This document shows, one piece after another, positions 33,445 to 43,187 of a stretch of 64,000 nt of DNA; within the stretch, counting starts at the first letter, position 1; each line of letters opens with the position of its first letter. This stretch comes from Sphingobium lactosutens. GTDB lineage: Bacteria; Pseudomonadota; Alphaproteobacteria; Sphingomonadales; Sphingomonadaceae. The DNA lies in NCBI RefSeq assembly GCF_013393185.1, contig NZ_QJQX01000080.1, forward strand, positions 67,001-131,000. The letters are read 5' to 3'. The notes under the pieces were generated by a model. That model saw only the letters and a program-made list of their open reading frames with translations, made no database searches and had not been told where the DNA came from. The position numbers were made by a program, and so were the translations under genes.

Positions 33445-36105
33445 CTAGTCGTGCACCACGTCGGCGGCCAGTTGTTTCAGTCGATATATATGATCGAGTG
33501 CGTCACGCGGGGACAAGGCGTCGGCGTCGATCGCCTCGATCGCGGCGCGCAGCGGGTCGGCCTTCTCCTCTTCCTGCACCGCGATGGCGGCGAAAAGCGG
33601 CAGGTCGTCGAGGCCGGCGGCGATCCCGCCGGTCTTCGCCTTGCCTGCTTCCAGCCGTGACAGCACATCCTTGGCGCGCTTGAGCACGGCGGGCGGCAGG
33701 CCCGCGAGACGCGCGACAGCGAGGCCATAGCTGCGGTCCGCCGGTCCTTCGGCCAGTTCGTGTAGTAGGATGAGGTCGCCTTTCCACTCGCGCGCGCGGA
33801 CATGGTGGAGCGAGAGCGAGGAGAGGCTTTCGGCGAGGCGCGTCAGTTCATGATAATGGGTCGCGAACAGGCAGCGGCAGCGATTGACCTCATGCACCGC
33901 TTCCACCACCGACCAGGCCAGCGCAAGGCCGTCATAGGTCGATGTGCCGCGCCCGACCTCGTCGAGGATGACGAAGCTGCGTTCCGTCGCCTGGGCGAGG
34001 ATCGCCGCCGTCTCGACCATCTCGACCATGAAGGTGGAGCGGCCCTTGGCCAGATTGTCCGATGCGCCGACGCGGCTGAACAGGCGGTCGACCAGCGTCA
34101 GCGTCGCCGCTTCGGCGGGGACGTAGCCGCCCGCCTGCGCCAGGATGACGATCAGCGCATTCTGCCGCAGGAAGGTCGACTTGCCGCCCATGTTCGGGCC
34201 GGTGACGAGCCAGAGCCGGTCGCCTTCATTGAGGCGGCAGTCGTTGGCGACGAAGGGCTGGCCCTCGCGGCGCAGGGCATCCTCAACCACCGGGTGACGG
34301 CCGCCGACGATGTCGAGGCATTGGCCCGCACCATCATCCGGCACGAAATGCGGGCGCTGCCAGCCGCCTTCCGCCGCGCGTTCGGCGAGCGCGGCTGCGA
34401 CGTCGAGCCGGGCGAGCGCATCGGCGGCGCGGGCGATGTCGGCCTTGCGGTCGAGCACGGCGTTGATGAGGTCTTCCAGATGCGCGGCTTCGGCGACCAG
34501 CGCATGGGCGCCGGCCTGCGCCACGCGCCCGGCTTCCTCATGCAAGTCGATCGAGTTGAAGCGCACGACACCGGCCAGCGTCTGGCGATGGGTAAAGCCG
34601 CTGTCGGGTGCCATCAGCGCATCGGCGGCGCGGGCGGGCACCTCGACATGATAGCCGAGCACGCCGTTATGACGGATCTTGAGCGAGCCTATGCCCGTCT
34701 GCTCGCGATATTTCGCTTCGAGCGCGGCGATGGCGCGGCGACCGTCGCCCGCCATGCGGCGCAGTTCGTCGAGCGCGGGATCATAGCCGTCGGCGATATA
34801 GCCGCCATTGTTCGTCTCGGTCGGTGGCGCGGGCACCAGCGCGCGCGACAGGGCGTCGACCAGTTCGCCATGGCCATCGAGCGCGGGTAGCAGTTGCAGC
34901 AGAAGCTGCGGCGCGTCGGCGAGGCGCCCCAGCCGCTCGCGCAGCAGGCGCGCTTCGCCGAGGCCATCGCGGAGCTGGCCAAGATCGCGCGGGCTGCCGC
35001 GCCCGACCGCGACGCGGCCCAGCGCGCGACCGATATCGGGCAATGCGCGCAGCGCGGCGCGGAGCTGGTCGCGCAGGATGGAATCATCGTGGAACAGCTG
35101 GACGAGGCCCAGCCGCGCCTCGATCGTGGCGAGGTCCATCAATGGCGCGGACAGATCCTGCCCCAGCAGGCGGGCGCCGGCGCCGGTGACGGTGCGGTCG
35201 ATCGCGCCCAGCAGACTGCCCGCGCGGGAGCCGGCCATGGTGGCGATGATCTCCAGACTCTCGCGCGTTGCCGCGTCGATCGCGACATGGCCGCCGCTGG
35301 TCTTGCGCAAAGGCGGGGCAAGGAAGGGCAAGGTGCCTTTGCCGGCATGGTCGAGATAGGCGATGAGGCCGCCCATCGCCGCCAGCTCCGCGCGGCCGAA
35401 CTGGCCGAAGCCGTCCAGGGTGGCGACGCCGAACAGGCGCTTCAGCGCATCCTCGGCCCGGCTGCTGGAGAAGGCGGCACGGTCGAACGGGTGGGTATCC
35501 ACGACGTCGATGGTCGATCCTTCGGCCACCACCGTCTCGCTCGGCCGCAGCCGGGCCAGTTCGGCGGGCAGGTCGCCCATCGGGCAGGTCATCGTCTCGA
35601 ACCGGCCGGTGGAAATATCGGCGGCGGCGATGCCGATCTCGCCCGATCCCTCTCCGCCAACCTGCGCCAGCGCGACCAGCATATTGTCGCGTCGGCTGTC
35701 GAGCAGCGTTTCCTCGGTCAGCGTGCCGGCGGTGACGTAGCGGACGATGGCCCGCGCCACGAGCGTCTTGCCCCCGCGCGCCTTGGCCTGTGCCGGGGTT
35801 TCGGTCTGCTCGGCGATGGCGACGCGGTGGCCGCCCTTGATGAGGCGCGCCAGATAGCCCTCGGCGCTGTGCACTGGTACGCCGCACATCGGGATCGGCG
35901 TCCCGCCATGCTCGCCCCGGCTGGTCAGCGCGATATCGAGCGTCGCGGCCGCCATCTTGGCGTCGTCGAAGAACAGCTCGAAGAAATCGCCCATCCGGTA
36001 GAAGAGCAGGCAGTCCTGCGCCTCCGCCTTCAGCGCCAGATATTGCGCCATCATCGGGGTCGGCTGGGAGGCGGCGGCGGGCGCGGTGTCGGTCGATTTT
36101 GCCAT
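33445..36105 (-). CDS. mutS: DNA mismatch repair protein MutS
   Basis: From ATG 36105 the protein has 886 residues. The mismatch-binding domain I has the Phe-x-Glu element in LLFYRMGDFFELFFDDA. The ATPase domain has Walker A TGPNMGGKSTFLRQ, the MutS signature FILDEVGRGTSTYDG, and FATHYHELTRL. It recognises mispairs and recruits MutL. The C-terminal 25 residues are a short helical tail. A nine-residue longer start exists upstream. It is divergent from maeB by 139 bases. Confidence 0.96.
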   Translation of the reverse strand: MAKSTDTAPAAASQPTPMMAQYLALKAEAQDCLLFYRMGDFFELFFDDAKMAAATLDIALTSRGEHGGTPIPMCGVPVHSAEGYLARLIKGGHRVAIAEQTETPAQAKARGGKTLVARAIVRYVTAGTLTEETLLDSRRDNMLVALAQVGGEGSGEIGIAAADISTGRFETMTCPMGDLPAELARLRPSETVVAEGSTIDVVDTHPFDRAAFSSSRAEDALKRLFGVATLDGFGQFGRAELAAMGGLIAYLDHAGKGTLPFLAPPLRKTSGGHVAIDAATRESLEIIATMAGSRAGSLLGAIDRTVTGAGARLLGQDLSAPLMDLATIEARLGLVQLFHDDSILRDQLRAALRALPDIGRALGRVAVGRGSPRDLGQLRDGLGEARLLRERLGRLADAPQLLLQLLPALDGHGELVDALSRALVPAPPTETNNGGYIADGYDPALDELRRMAGDGRRAIAALEAKYREQTGIGSLKIRHNGVLGYHVEVPARAADALMAPDSGFTHRQTLAGVVRFNSIDLHEEAGRVAQAGAHALVAEAAHLEDLINAVLDRKADIARAADALARLDVAAALAERAAEGGWQRPHFVPDDGAGQCLDIVGGRHPVVEDALRREGQPFVANDCRLNEGDRLWLVTGPNMGGKSTFLRQNALIVILAQAGGYVPAEAATLTLVDRLFSRVGASDNLAKGRSTFMVEMVETAAILAQATERSFVILDEVGRGTSTYDGLALAWSVVEAVHEVNRCRCLFATHYHELTRLAESLSSLSLHHVRAREWKGDLILLHELAEGPADRSYGLAVARLAGLPPAVLKRAKDVLSRLEAGKAKTGGIAAGLDDLPLFAAIAVQEEEKADPLRAAIEAIDADALSPRDALDHIYRLKQLAADVVHD

Positions 36106-36244
36106 GGGGGAAAGGCGATAGCCTGATCCCACCGCTGAAACCAGAGCTTCGCGGAAAGGCAGGAAAATTGCGCTTCTCGCACTTGCCCACAGGATAAAAT
36201 TACCGCTAGGGCGGCCTTCTTATTCCAATATATGGGTGGCCGCC

Positions 36245-38506
36245 ATGACCGATAAGTCGAATGTGGAATTCTCCGAGCGCGAGGCGCTGTTCTTCCACTC
36301 TACCGGCCGTCCCGGCAAGATCGAGATCATCGCGTCCAAGCCGATGGCCACGCAGCGCGACCTCTCCCTTGCCTATTCGCCCGGCGTCGCGGTGCCGGTG
36401 CGGGCGATCGCCGAAGACCCGGCGACCGCCTATGACTATACCGCCAAGGGCAATCTGGTCGCGGTCATCTCCAACGGTACGGCGATCCTGGGCTTGGGCA
36501 ATCTGGGCGCGCTGGCGTCCAAGCCGGTGATGGAAGGCAAGGCGGTGCTGTTCAAGCGCTTCGCCGACGTCGATTCCATCGATATCGAGCTGAAGACCGA
36601 GGATGTCGACCGGTTCATCGATGCGGTCGAGCTGATGGAGCCGACCTTCGGCGGCATCAACCTTGAGGACATCAAGGCGCCCGAATGCTTCATCATCGAA
36701 CAGACGCTCAAGGAGCGGATGAACATTCCGGTGTTCCATGACGACCAGCATGGCACGGCGATCATCGCGGCGGCGGGGGTCATCAACGCCGCGCTGCTGA
36801 CCGGCCGCGACATGAAGGACATGAAGGTGGTGGTGAATGGCGCGGGGGCCGCCTCCATCAGCTGCACCGAGCTGATCAAGGCGCTGGGCGTTCCTCACGA
36901 CAATGTCATCATGTGCGACAGCAAGGGTGTCATCTATCAGGGCCGTACCGAGGGCATGAACCAGTGGAAGTCGGCCCATGCGGTCCGGACCGACGCGCGC
37001 ACGCTGGCCGAGGCGGTGAAGGGCGCCGACGTGTTCCTGGGCCTGTCGGTTGCCGGCGCCATGTCGCAGGACATGGTCAAGTCGATGGCGGACAAGCCGA
37101 TCATCTTCGCCATGGCCAATCCCGACCCCGAAATCCTGCCGCCCGACGCCCACGCCGTCCGCCCCGACGTGATCGTCGCCACCGGCCGGTCGGACTTCCC
37201 CAATCAGGTGAACAACGTCCTCGGCTTCCCCTTCATCTTCCGCGGCGCGCTCGACGTGCGGGCGACCGGGATCAACGAGGCGATGAAGCTGGCCGCCGCC
37301 AAGGCGATCGCCGATCTGGCGCGCGAACAGGTGCCCGAGGAAGTGGCCAAGGCCTATGGCCGGTCGCACAGCTTCGGCCCGGACTATATCATTCCCGCCC
37401 CCTTCGACCCGCGCCTGATGGAAGTGGTGCCCGCCGCCGTTGCCGAGGCGGCGATGGCGACCGGCGTGGCGCAGAAGCCGATCGAGGACCTGGCCGCCTA
37501 TCGCCAGTCGCTGAAGGCCCGTCTCAATCCCACCACCACCGTCCTCACCACCGCCTATGAAGTCGCCCGCGCCAACCCCAAGCGCGTGGTCTTCGCCGAG
37601 GCGGAGGAGGAGGTCGTGCTGCGTGCGGCGATCCAGTTCCGCGAGCATGGCTATGGCATCCCCGTGCTGGTCGGCCGCGGCCATGTGCTCGACAAGCTGA
37701 AGGAACTGGGAGTGCGCGACCCGGAGAGCTTCGAACTGCACAACAGCGTCAATTCGCCGCTGGTGCCCGAGATGGTCGATCTGCTCTACAAGCGGTTGCA
37801 GCGGCGCGGCTATCTGCGCCGCGACTGCGAACGGATGGTCAATCGCGATCGCAACATCTTCGGGTCTCTGCTGGTCAAGATGGGCGTCGCCGACGCGATG
37901 ATCAGCGGTGTCACGCGCCCCTATGCGCAGACCCTGCGCGAAGTGAAGCGGGTGATGGACCCGGCGGCCGGCCGCACCCCCTTCGGCATCCATGTCATGG
38001 TGGCCAAGGACAAGACCGTGTTCCTGGCCGATACCACGGTGCATGAGCGGCCTTCCGCGGTCGAACTGGCCGATATTGCCGAGGGTACCGCTGCCGTCGC
38101 CCGGCGCATGGGCCATGATCCGCGCGTCGCCTTCCTGTCCTATTCCAATTTCGGCAACCCGCCGGGCAGCTTCCTCGACAATGTGCGCGATGCGGTGAAG
38201 GTGCTGGATATGCGGGACGTCGATTTCGAATATGAAGGCGAAATGACGCCCGACGCGGCGCTCAATCCCGCCGTCATGAAAAATTACCCGTTCAGCCGCC
38301 TGTCCGGCCCGGCCAATGTGCTGGTCATGCCGGGCCTGCAATCGGCCAATATCTCGGCCAAGCTGCTGCGCGAACTGGGCGGCACATCGATGATCGGGCC
38401 GGTGCTGGTCGGCATGGAGAAATCGGTGCAGATCGCCACCATGTCCTCCAACGCGTCGGAACTGCTGACCCTGGCCGTACTGGCGGCGGGCGGCACCGCG
38501 CTCTGA
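36245..38506 (+). CDS. maeB: NADP-dependent malic enzyme with phosphotransacetylase-like domain
   Basis: From ATG 36245 (a GTG three codons earlier is possible) the product is 753 residues, the long bacterial MaeB form. Residues 10-160 form the malic N-terminal domain (SLAYSPGVAVPVRAIAEDP, Lys in AKGNLVAVISNGTAILGLG). The NAD(P) domain follows (GAGAASISCTELI). From about residue 430 comes the PTA/PTB-like domain (ANPKRVVFAEAEEEVVLRA), which is thought to be regulatory and not catalytic. It converts malate to pyruvate, CO2 and NADPH. Confidence 0.93.
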   Translation: MTDKSNVEFSEREALFFHSTGRPGKIEIIASKPMATQRDLSLAYSPGVAVPVRAIAEDPATAYDYTAKGNLVAVISNGTAILGLGNLGALASKPVMEGKAVLFKRFADVDSIDIELKTEDVDRFIDAVELMEPTFGGINLEDIKAPECFIIEQTLKERMNIPVFHDDQHGTAIIAAAGVINAALLTGRDMKDMKVVVNGAGAASISCTELIKALGVPHDNVIMCDSKGVIYQGRTEGMNQWKSAHAVRTDARTLAEAVKGADVFLGLSVAGAMSQDMVKSMADKPIIFAMANPDPEILPPDAHAVRPDVIVATGRSDFPNQVNNVLGFPFIFRGALDVRATGINEAMKLAAAKAIADLAREQVPEEVAKAYGRSHSFGPDYIIPAPFDPRLMEVVPAAVAEAAMATGVAQKPIEDLAAYRQSLKARLNPTTTVLTTAYEVARANPKRVVFAEAEEEVVLRAAIQFREHGYGIPVLVGRGHVLDKLKELGVRDPESFELHNSVNSPLVPEMVDLLYKRLQRRGYLRRDCERMVNRDRNIFGSLLVKMGVADAMISGVTRPYAQTLREVKRVMDPAAGRTPFGIHVMVAKDKTVFLADTTVHERPSAVELADIAEGTAAVARRMGHDPRVAFLSYSNFGNPPGSFLDNVRDAVKVLDMRDVDFEYEGEMTPDAALNPAVMKNYPFSRLSGPANVLVMPGLQSANISAKLLRELGGTSMIGPVLVGMEKSVQIATMSSNASELLTLAVLAAGGTAL

Positions 38507-38517
38507 ATCCCGATTAT

Positions 38518-38560
38518 CGGCCGATCGCTGAGCATTGCTTGTCGGTCGGCCGCGCTTTTT
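38518..38560 (+). terminator. Rho-independent terminator after maeB
   Basis: The hairpin arms CGGCCGATC (38518-38526) and GGTCGGCCG (38544-38552), with one G-T pair, are followed by CGCTTTTT twelve bases after the maeB stop codon. Confidence 0.75.
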
Positions 38561-38627
38561 CACTTGCAACGCTCCTGCCTCAGGCGACAGGGAAGGATGA
38601 TGATCCGCCAAGGGAGCGACCAAGGGC

Positions 38628-39125
38628 ATGAGCGTGGCCACCAGTTTCGATAGTGCGACCTTCCGGCGCGTGCTGGGCCACTATCCGACCGGCGTGTGCG
38701 TCGTGACCGCGGTAGAGGCGGACGGCGCGCCGGTGGGCATGGTCGTCGGCTCCTTCACCTCCGTGTCGCTCGATCCGCCGCTGGTCGCCTTCTTCCCGGC
38801 CAGGACGTCGGGCAGCTGGCCGCGGATCGAGAAGGTCGGGCGCTTCTGCGTCAATGTCCTTGCCAGCGACCAGACGCAGCTTTGCCGCCAGATCGCCGGG
38901 TCGGGAGCCGACAAGTTCGCCGGCATCGCCCATCGCGTCTCGGCCAATGGATCGCCGATCCTGGATGATGTGGTCGCCTGGATCGACTGCACGCTCGATG
39001 CGGTGCACGAGGCGGGCGATCATTATATCGTGCTCGGCCGGGTGGTGGCGCTGGAAGTGGAACGGCCCGGACGGCCGCTGCTCTTCTTTCAGGGCAATTA
39101 CGGCGAATTTTCCCTGCTGGAGTGA
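38628..39125 (+). CDS. Flavin reductase domain protein
   Basis: A 165-residue flavin-reductase-like (split-barrel FMN-binding) protein: FRRVLGHYPTGVCVVTAV, then GMVVGSFTSVSLDPPLVAFFPA, and HYIVLGRVVALEVE near the C-terminus. These proteins give reduced flavin to two-component monooxygenases or act on flavin themselves. No monooxygenase is adjacent, so the partner is unknown. It starts 68 bases after the maeB terminator, at an ATG close to the family start. Confidence 0.88.
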   Translation: MSVATSFDSATFRRVLGHYPTGVCVVTAVEADGAPVGMVVGSFTSVSLDPPLVAFFPARTSGSWPRIEKVGRFCVNVLASDQTQLCRQIAGSGADKFAGIAHRVSANGSPILDDVVAWIDCTLDAVHEAGDHYIVLGRVVALEVERPGRPLLFFQGNYGEFSLLE

Positions 39126-39283
39126 AGGAAGGCGGCCTGCGGCGGCTTCTGCCATGGACAGGATGGATTGACGGTCAGCACCATCTTTCCGATATGTGAC
39201 CGGCCGGACATGTGGGGGACATATTACTGCTCCTTAACCCATATTGCCTATGTCGGGCCCGTTGCCCCTGACCGGATCGCTGC

Positions 39284-40264
39284 ATGACCGCGCTGCTCAT
39301 CACCATCGACACGGAACTTTCTTCTTCGCTGCACCAGCGGGGCGCGAGCCTTGAGGAGAATCTGCGCCGGTCGATCTGGGCGGAAGCGCAGGGCCAGAAA
39401 GTCGGCATCGGCTGGCAGATGGACCGGCTTGATCGCCATGGCCTGAAAGGCGTCTTCTTCCTCGATCCCATGCCCGCGCTGGTGCATGGCGCCGATTTTC
39501 TCAAGCCCGTCGTCGGGGAGATCGTCCGGCGCGGGCATGAAGTACAGGCGCATATCCATACCGAATGGCTTGCCTGGGTGCGGCAGTCGCCTGTCGAAGG
39601 GCGACAGGGCCGCAATATCGGAGACTTCACGCTAGCCGACCAGATCGTCCTGCTGGGCCTTGCCAAACGGTTGCTGGAAGAGGCGGGAGCGCCGCCGATC
39701 ACGGCCTTTCGCGCGGGGAATTTCGGCGCCAATGACGACACGCTCCGGGCGCTTGCGGCGATCGGCATCCTCTGGGACAGCAGTGTCAACCCGGCCTATC
39801 TCGGCCGGGATTGTCGCATATCGGCCGATTCCCGGCAGATTGGAGCGTTGCGCATGGGCGATGTGATCGAACTGCCGGTATCGGGCATCGCCGATCGGCC
39901 AGGGGGTTTTCGCCCGGCGCAGGTCTGCGCCATGTCGGCGGCGGAAATGCGCGCCGGAATGCGCCATGCCGCGCAGCAGGGCCATGATGCCTTCGTCGTC
40001 GTGACTCACAGTTTCGAAATGCTTTCGCGCGACCGCCGCCGCCCCAATGGTTCGGTCAAGGCGCGGTTTGAAGCGCTTTGCCGGGAAGCGGCCAGGATTC
40101 CGCCCCTGCGCGGCGCGGGCTTCCGCGATCTCTCGCCGGAAATGGCCGCCAGGCCCAGGCCGGATTTCACGCGCGCTCGGCCGAGCCGCTTGCGTACCGG
40201 CCTGCGCCTGGCGCAGCAGGCCTGGGCGACATGGCGCTATGAGCGCCGGCTGATGCCTGCGTGA
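39284..40264 (+). CDS. Polysaccharide deacetylase-like protein
   Basis: A 326-residue protein with the NodB-type fold: LLITIDTELS (metal Asp motif), RRGHEVQAHIHTEWLAWV (the HxxxH-type second ligand), FRAGNFGANDDTLRAL and VVVTHSFEML. Such enzymes remove N-acetyl or O-acetyl groups from surface sugars. No signal peptide is seen, so the enzyme may act on a cytoplasmic lipid-linked or nucleotide sugar. It is joined to the ATP-grasp gene by a GTGA overlap, so the two are one functional pair. Confidence 0.85.
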   Translation: MTALLITIDTELSSSLHQRGASLEENLRRSIWAEAQGQKVGIGWQMDRLDRHGLKGVFFLDPMPALVHGADFLKPVVGEIVRRGHEVQAHIHTEWLAWVRQSPVEGRQGRNIGDFTLADQIVLLGLAKRLLEEAGAPPITAFRAGNFGANDDTLRALAAIGILWDSSVNPAYLGRDCRISADSRQIGALRMGDVIELPVSGIADRPGGFRPAQVCAMSAAEMRAGMRHAAQQGHDAFVVVTHSFEMLSRDRRRPNGSVKARFEALCREAARIPPLRGAGFRDLSPEMAARPRPDFTRARPSRLRTGLRLAQQAWATWRYERRLMPA

Positions 40265-41472
40265 CGGATCGCCCCATTGCGCTGGTCGTCGGCCTCGAAA
40301 ATGCGATCAGCCTGACGATTGTTCGGGAACTGGGCGAGCATGGCGTTTGCGTGCACGGAATCGCGCGCGATCCACTGGCGATCGCGGCCGTGTCGCGCCA
40401 TTGCGCCGCAGTGATTCCGCGGCCTGACGGGCCTGCCTCGACCTGGCTGCCCGGCCTGATCGCCCGCACCGGCGCTCGCGCGGTTTTCGCCATTTCCGAA
40501 AATGACCTCATCGATCTGGCATCGTTGCCGCCGCGTATGGGGGATTGTCATCTGCTGGTGCCGCGGCCGGACCGGCTGGAGCGGGTGATCGACAAGCGGC
40601 GCACGCTCGATCTGGCCAAGCAGGCGGGATTGCGCGTGCCCCAGACCTGGCAGCCGCAGGCGGGGGAGGATTGCGCCGCGCGCGTCGCGGACATGCGCTA
40701 CCCGCTGGTGGCGAAATGGGCCAATCCGCCGGATATCATGCCGGCCCTGGCCGATGCCGGGCTGGAATGGCTGAAGACCGAATATATTCGCACGCCCGAG
40801 CAGCTCATGGCGCTGCTGGATCGCTATGTTCCGCTGGGTCACTGGCCGATGATCCAGCAATATTGCCGTGGCGTGGGCCTGGGCCAGATGCTCTACATGC
40901 AGGATGGGCACGCCACCCTGTGTTTCCAGCATCGTCGCCTGCACGAATGGCCGCCCGAAGGCGGCGTTTCCACCCTGTGCCGGGCCGAGCCGACCGGCGA
41001 TCACCGCGCGCAAATGGCCTTGTCGGAAAAGCTGCTTCATATCCTCGACTGGGAAGGGCAGGCGATGGTCGAATATCGCTATGATGCGGCGACCGGGGAC
41101 TATTGGCTGATGGAGGTCAACGGCCGCTACTGGGGCAGCCTGCCGCTGGCCTGGCATTGCGGCGCTCACTTCGCCTGGGAAGCCTATCGGCGCACGGTAC
41201 TGGGACAGGACGATCCGGCGCCTGCGCCGCGCGATGATCTGCGCGCCCGATACATGGTGCCGGAGACCAAGCGACTGGTCCGTCTGCTGTTGAAGCCGGG
41301 ACGGATCGGCGATCCCTTCTTCCGCCGGCGTCCGGTTGCGGATCTGCTGGGCTATCTGCTGGGCTTCGTCGATCCGCGGACCCGCTATTATGTCTTCACG
41401 CCGTCCGATATCCGGCCCTGGCTGCGGGACATGATGCAGATGGTCAGGAAAGCCGTGCGCCGGGAAAGCTGA
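40261..41472 (+). CDS. ATP-grasp domain protein (carboxylate-amine/thiol ligase-like)
   Basis: A 403-residue protein starting GTG. It has an N-terminal Rossmann-like pre-ATP-grasp domain (ALVVGLENAISLTIVRELGEHG) and an ATP-grasp domain with PLVAKW (ATP Lys) and the Mg/phosphate region MVEYRYDAATGDYWLMEVNGRYWGS, that is, the E...N...R ligands. The C-terminal 70 residues are basic and end in a DIRPWLRDM tail. These enzymes join a carboxylate to an amine or hydroxyl with ATP. Pairing with a deacetylase suggests modification of a glycan or glycan-linked amine. Confidence 0.85.
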   Translation: MTDRPIALVVGLENAISLTIVRELGEHGVCVHGIARDPLAIAAVSRHCAAVIPRPDGPASTWLPGLIARTGARAVFAISENDLIDLASLPPRMGDCHLLVPRPDRLERVIDKRRTLDLAKQAGLRVPQTWQPQAGEDCAARVADMRYPLVAKWANPPDIMPALADAGLEWLKTEYIRTPEQLMALLDRYVPLGHWPMIQQYCRGVGLGQMLYMQDGHATLCFQHRRLHEWPPEGGVSTLCRAEPTGDHRAQMALSEKLLHILDWEGQAMVEYRYDAATGDYWLMEVNGRYWGSLPLAWHCGAHFAWEAYRRTVLGQDDPAPAPRDDLRARYMVPETKRLVRLLLKPGRIGDPFFRRRPVADLLGYLLGFVDPRTRYYVFTPSDIRPWLRDMMQMVRKAVRRES

Positions 41473-41995
41473 CCGCCAACCGCGTGATCGCGTGATCGAT
41501 CCGGGACAGGCATTGCGCCATATAGCGATCGTCCAGTCCATATGGGTCATGCAAATGCGGCATTAGGGGCCGGGTCCAGCGACCCAGCAACAGGCGCGGC
41601 AGATTCCGGACGCGCGGATCGGCGGCCAGACGGTGCAACTGCCGCACTTCCATGGCGAGCAGCAGGTCGCCTTCTTCCGGAACATAATCGGCCAGATCGA
41701 TGGCGCGATGCGCGGACAGATCATGCCCCAGCGCTTCGGCTGTGGCGATGGCGAGGGGATGGGCCGCCCGCCCCGTCGTGGTCGACAGGCCGAAGGAGGC
41801 GGTGCGCAGGCCCAGCCGCCGTGCAGCGACATCGGCGAAGGCGCTGCGGCAGATATTGCCCTGGCAGACGAAGACCAGGCGGGTCACGCTGGCCGGATCG
41901 GGCCGACGGCTCGCCGAAAAGCCCAGCATCAGTTGCGGATAGGAGAGACAAAGGCGCACCAGCCCCCGCACGGTGCCGAAGTTGCGGCGGATCAT
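41444..41995 (-). CDS. Low-molecular-weight protein-tyrosine phosphatase
   Basis: A 183-residue protein from ATG 41995 with the CX5R loop VCQGNICRS near residue 45 and the C-terminal acid DPYGLDDRYM. This is the LMW-PTPase family (Wzb/Etp type), which dephosphorylates tyrosine kinases controlling exopolysaccharide export. An N-terminal stretch of 40 residues precedes the fold. A longer frame upstream runs into the repeat at 42.03-42.12 kb and is not coding. It is convergent with and overlaps the ATP-grasp gene by 29 bases. Confidence 0.87.
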   Translation of the reverse strand: MIRRNFGTVRGLVRLCLSYPQLMLGFSASRRPDPASVTRLVFVCQGNICRSAFADVAARRLGLRTASFGLSTTTGRAAHPLAIATAEALGHDLSAHRAIDLADYVPEEGDLLLAMEVRQLHRLAADPRVRNLPRLLLGRWTRPLMPHLHDPYGLDDRYMAQCLSRIDHAITRLAVSFPGARLS

Positions 41996-42030
41996 GGATG
42001 GTGAAGGGATAAGCTGCGCATGAACCCTCG

Positions 42031-42121
42031 CTAGAGCATTCTGGAGTCGGCTGAAACAGCCGACGGCTCGCAATATGCGATCATCAAAGACAAATGGAAC
42101 CGTGAACGCTTCGATCCCATC
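42031..42121. repeat. REP-like repeat, long form, copy 2
   Basis: A 91-base element, about 80% identical to the reverse complement of 52252-52340. It contains the stem GTCGGCTG-AAA-CAGCCGAC at 42046-42064 and the CATTCTGGAG flank. It lies upstream of the tyrosine phosphatase, in the 249-base gap before the LysR gene. Confidence 0.85.
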
Positions 42122-42244
42122 GGTCATGGTAGCGCGGGAAGTCTTGCCGTTCCGTTGCCATATCGCGGCTCCGGTGACTCGGGACCGGGATGTCTTGCGT
42201 CAGCGTAGGCCCGTTGTCGATCGGTCGCTCGCGATGGCGGCCGG

Positions 42245-43174
42245 TCAGACGTCGCCCATGCCATCCAGTTCCCGGTCGTCCCGGCCCAGCGCCACGAATT
42301 GGTCGAGCAGCCAGGAGGCGGCGGGACCGGGCGGCGTGTCGCGCCGCCATATGCCCGAAAAGCGATAAGTGCCGCCGCTGTGATCGGGCATGGCGAGGCG
42401 CACCAAGGTACCCGCCACCAGATCCGGCTCGATCATCGGCAGCGGCATATTGCCCCAGCCGATCCCCTCGCGCAGCAGCGCATGTTTTGCGCCGAGATCG
42501 GCCAGGCGCCAGGTCTTGGGACTGGACACCGAATAATCCTGCCCCTCGGTGAAGCGCGACCGGTCGGTCAGCACCAGCTGGGTATAGTCGCGCCCGGCAC
42601 CCGGCAGGATCGTCTCCATCCGGCCGAGCGGATGATCGGGGGCGGCGACCGGCACCATCGGCACCGATCCGGCCGCCATGCTCTCTATCCCCTCGACGCC
42701 CGCCGATAGCGGGCCGGACAGGCCGATCACTGCGCCCTTGTCCAGCACCATGGCGACGATCGCGCCCAGCGCTTCGGCATGGAGGCGCAACTGCACCGTC
42801 GGAAATTCTTTCGCAAAGGCGCGCAGCACCTTGCCCAGTCGTTCGGCCGGCAGCATGACGTCGACCGCCAGATTGACCTCCGCCTCCAGCCCGTCGAGCA
42901 GCCCCTTCACCTTGGCGCGCAGCCCGTCGATCCCGTGCGAAATGGAGCGGACCTCCGCTAGCAGCGCGCGCCCGGCCACGGTTAGCTGCGGCTTCTTCGT
43001 CCCTTCCCGGTCGAACAGCAGCAATCCCAGCTGCGCCTCCAGATTGGCGATGCCATAGCTGATGACGGACACGGCGCGGTTGAGCTTGCGCCCCGCGCCG
43101 GCGAAGCTGCCCGTGTCGACGATGGTCAGGAAGATCCGCAACTGGTCGAAGGTCGGCGTGCCGGGATTATTCAC
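42245..43174 (-). CDS. LysR family transcriptional regulator
   Basis: A 309-residue regulator from GTG 43174 (GAGGAAA nine bases before it). The winged helix-turn-helix covers FDQLRIFLTIVDTGSFAGAGRKLNRAVSVISYGIANLE near residues 10-45. A LysR substrate domain follows (EVNLAVDVMLPAERLGKVL onward). It is divergent from the first pirin gene, 124 bases between starts, and the shared motif at 43188-43241 lies in this gap. It is therefore the best candidate controller of both pirin units. Confidence 0.9.
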   Translation of the reverse strand: MNNPGTPTFDQLRIFLTIVDTGSFAGAGRKLNRAVSVISYGIANLEAQLGLLLFDREGTKKPQLTVAGRALLAEVRSISHGIDGLRAKVKGLLDGLEAEVNLAVDVMLPAERLGKVLRAFAKEFPTVQLRLHAEALGAIVAMVLDKGAVIGLSGPLSAGVEGIESMAAGSVPMVPVAAPDHPLGRMETILPGAGRDYTQLVLTDRSRFTEGQDYSVSSPKTWRLADLGAKHALLREGIGWGNMPLPMIEPDLVAGTLVRLAMPDHSGGTYRFSGIWRRDTPPGPAASWLLDQFVALGRDDRELDGMGDV

Positions 43175-43187
43175 TTTTCCATTTCCT

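Noticed and set aside
36206-38641. Very long open frame antisense to maeB
   Set aside because: It is the GC-rich shadow of maeB, which has full family motifs in the plus strand. The antisense product has only His/Gly/Arg-rich low-complexity sequence.
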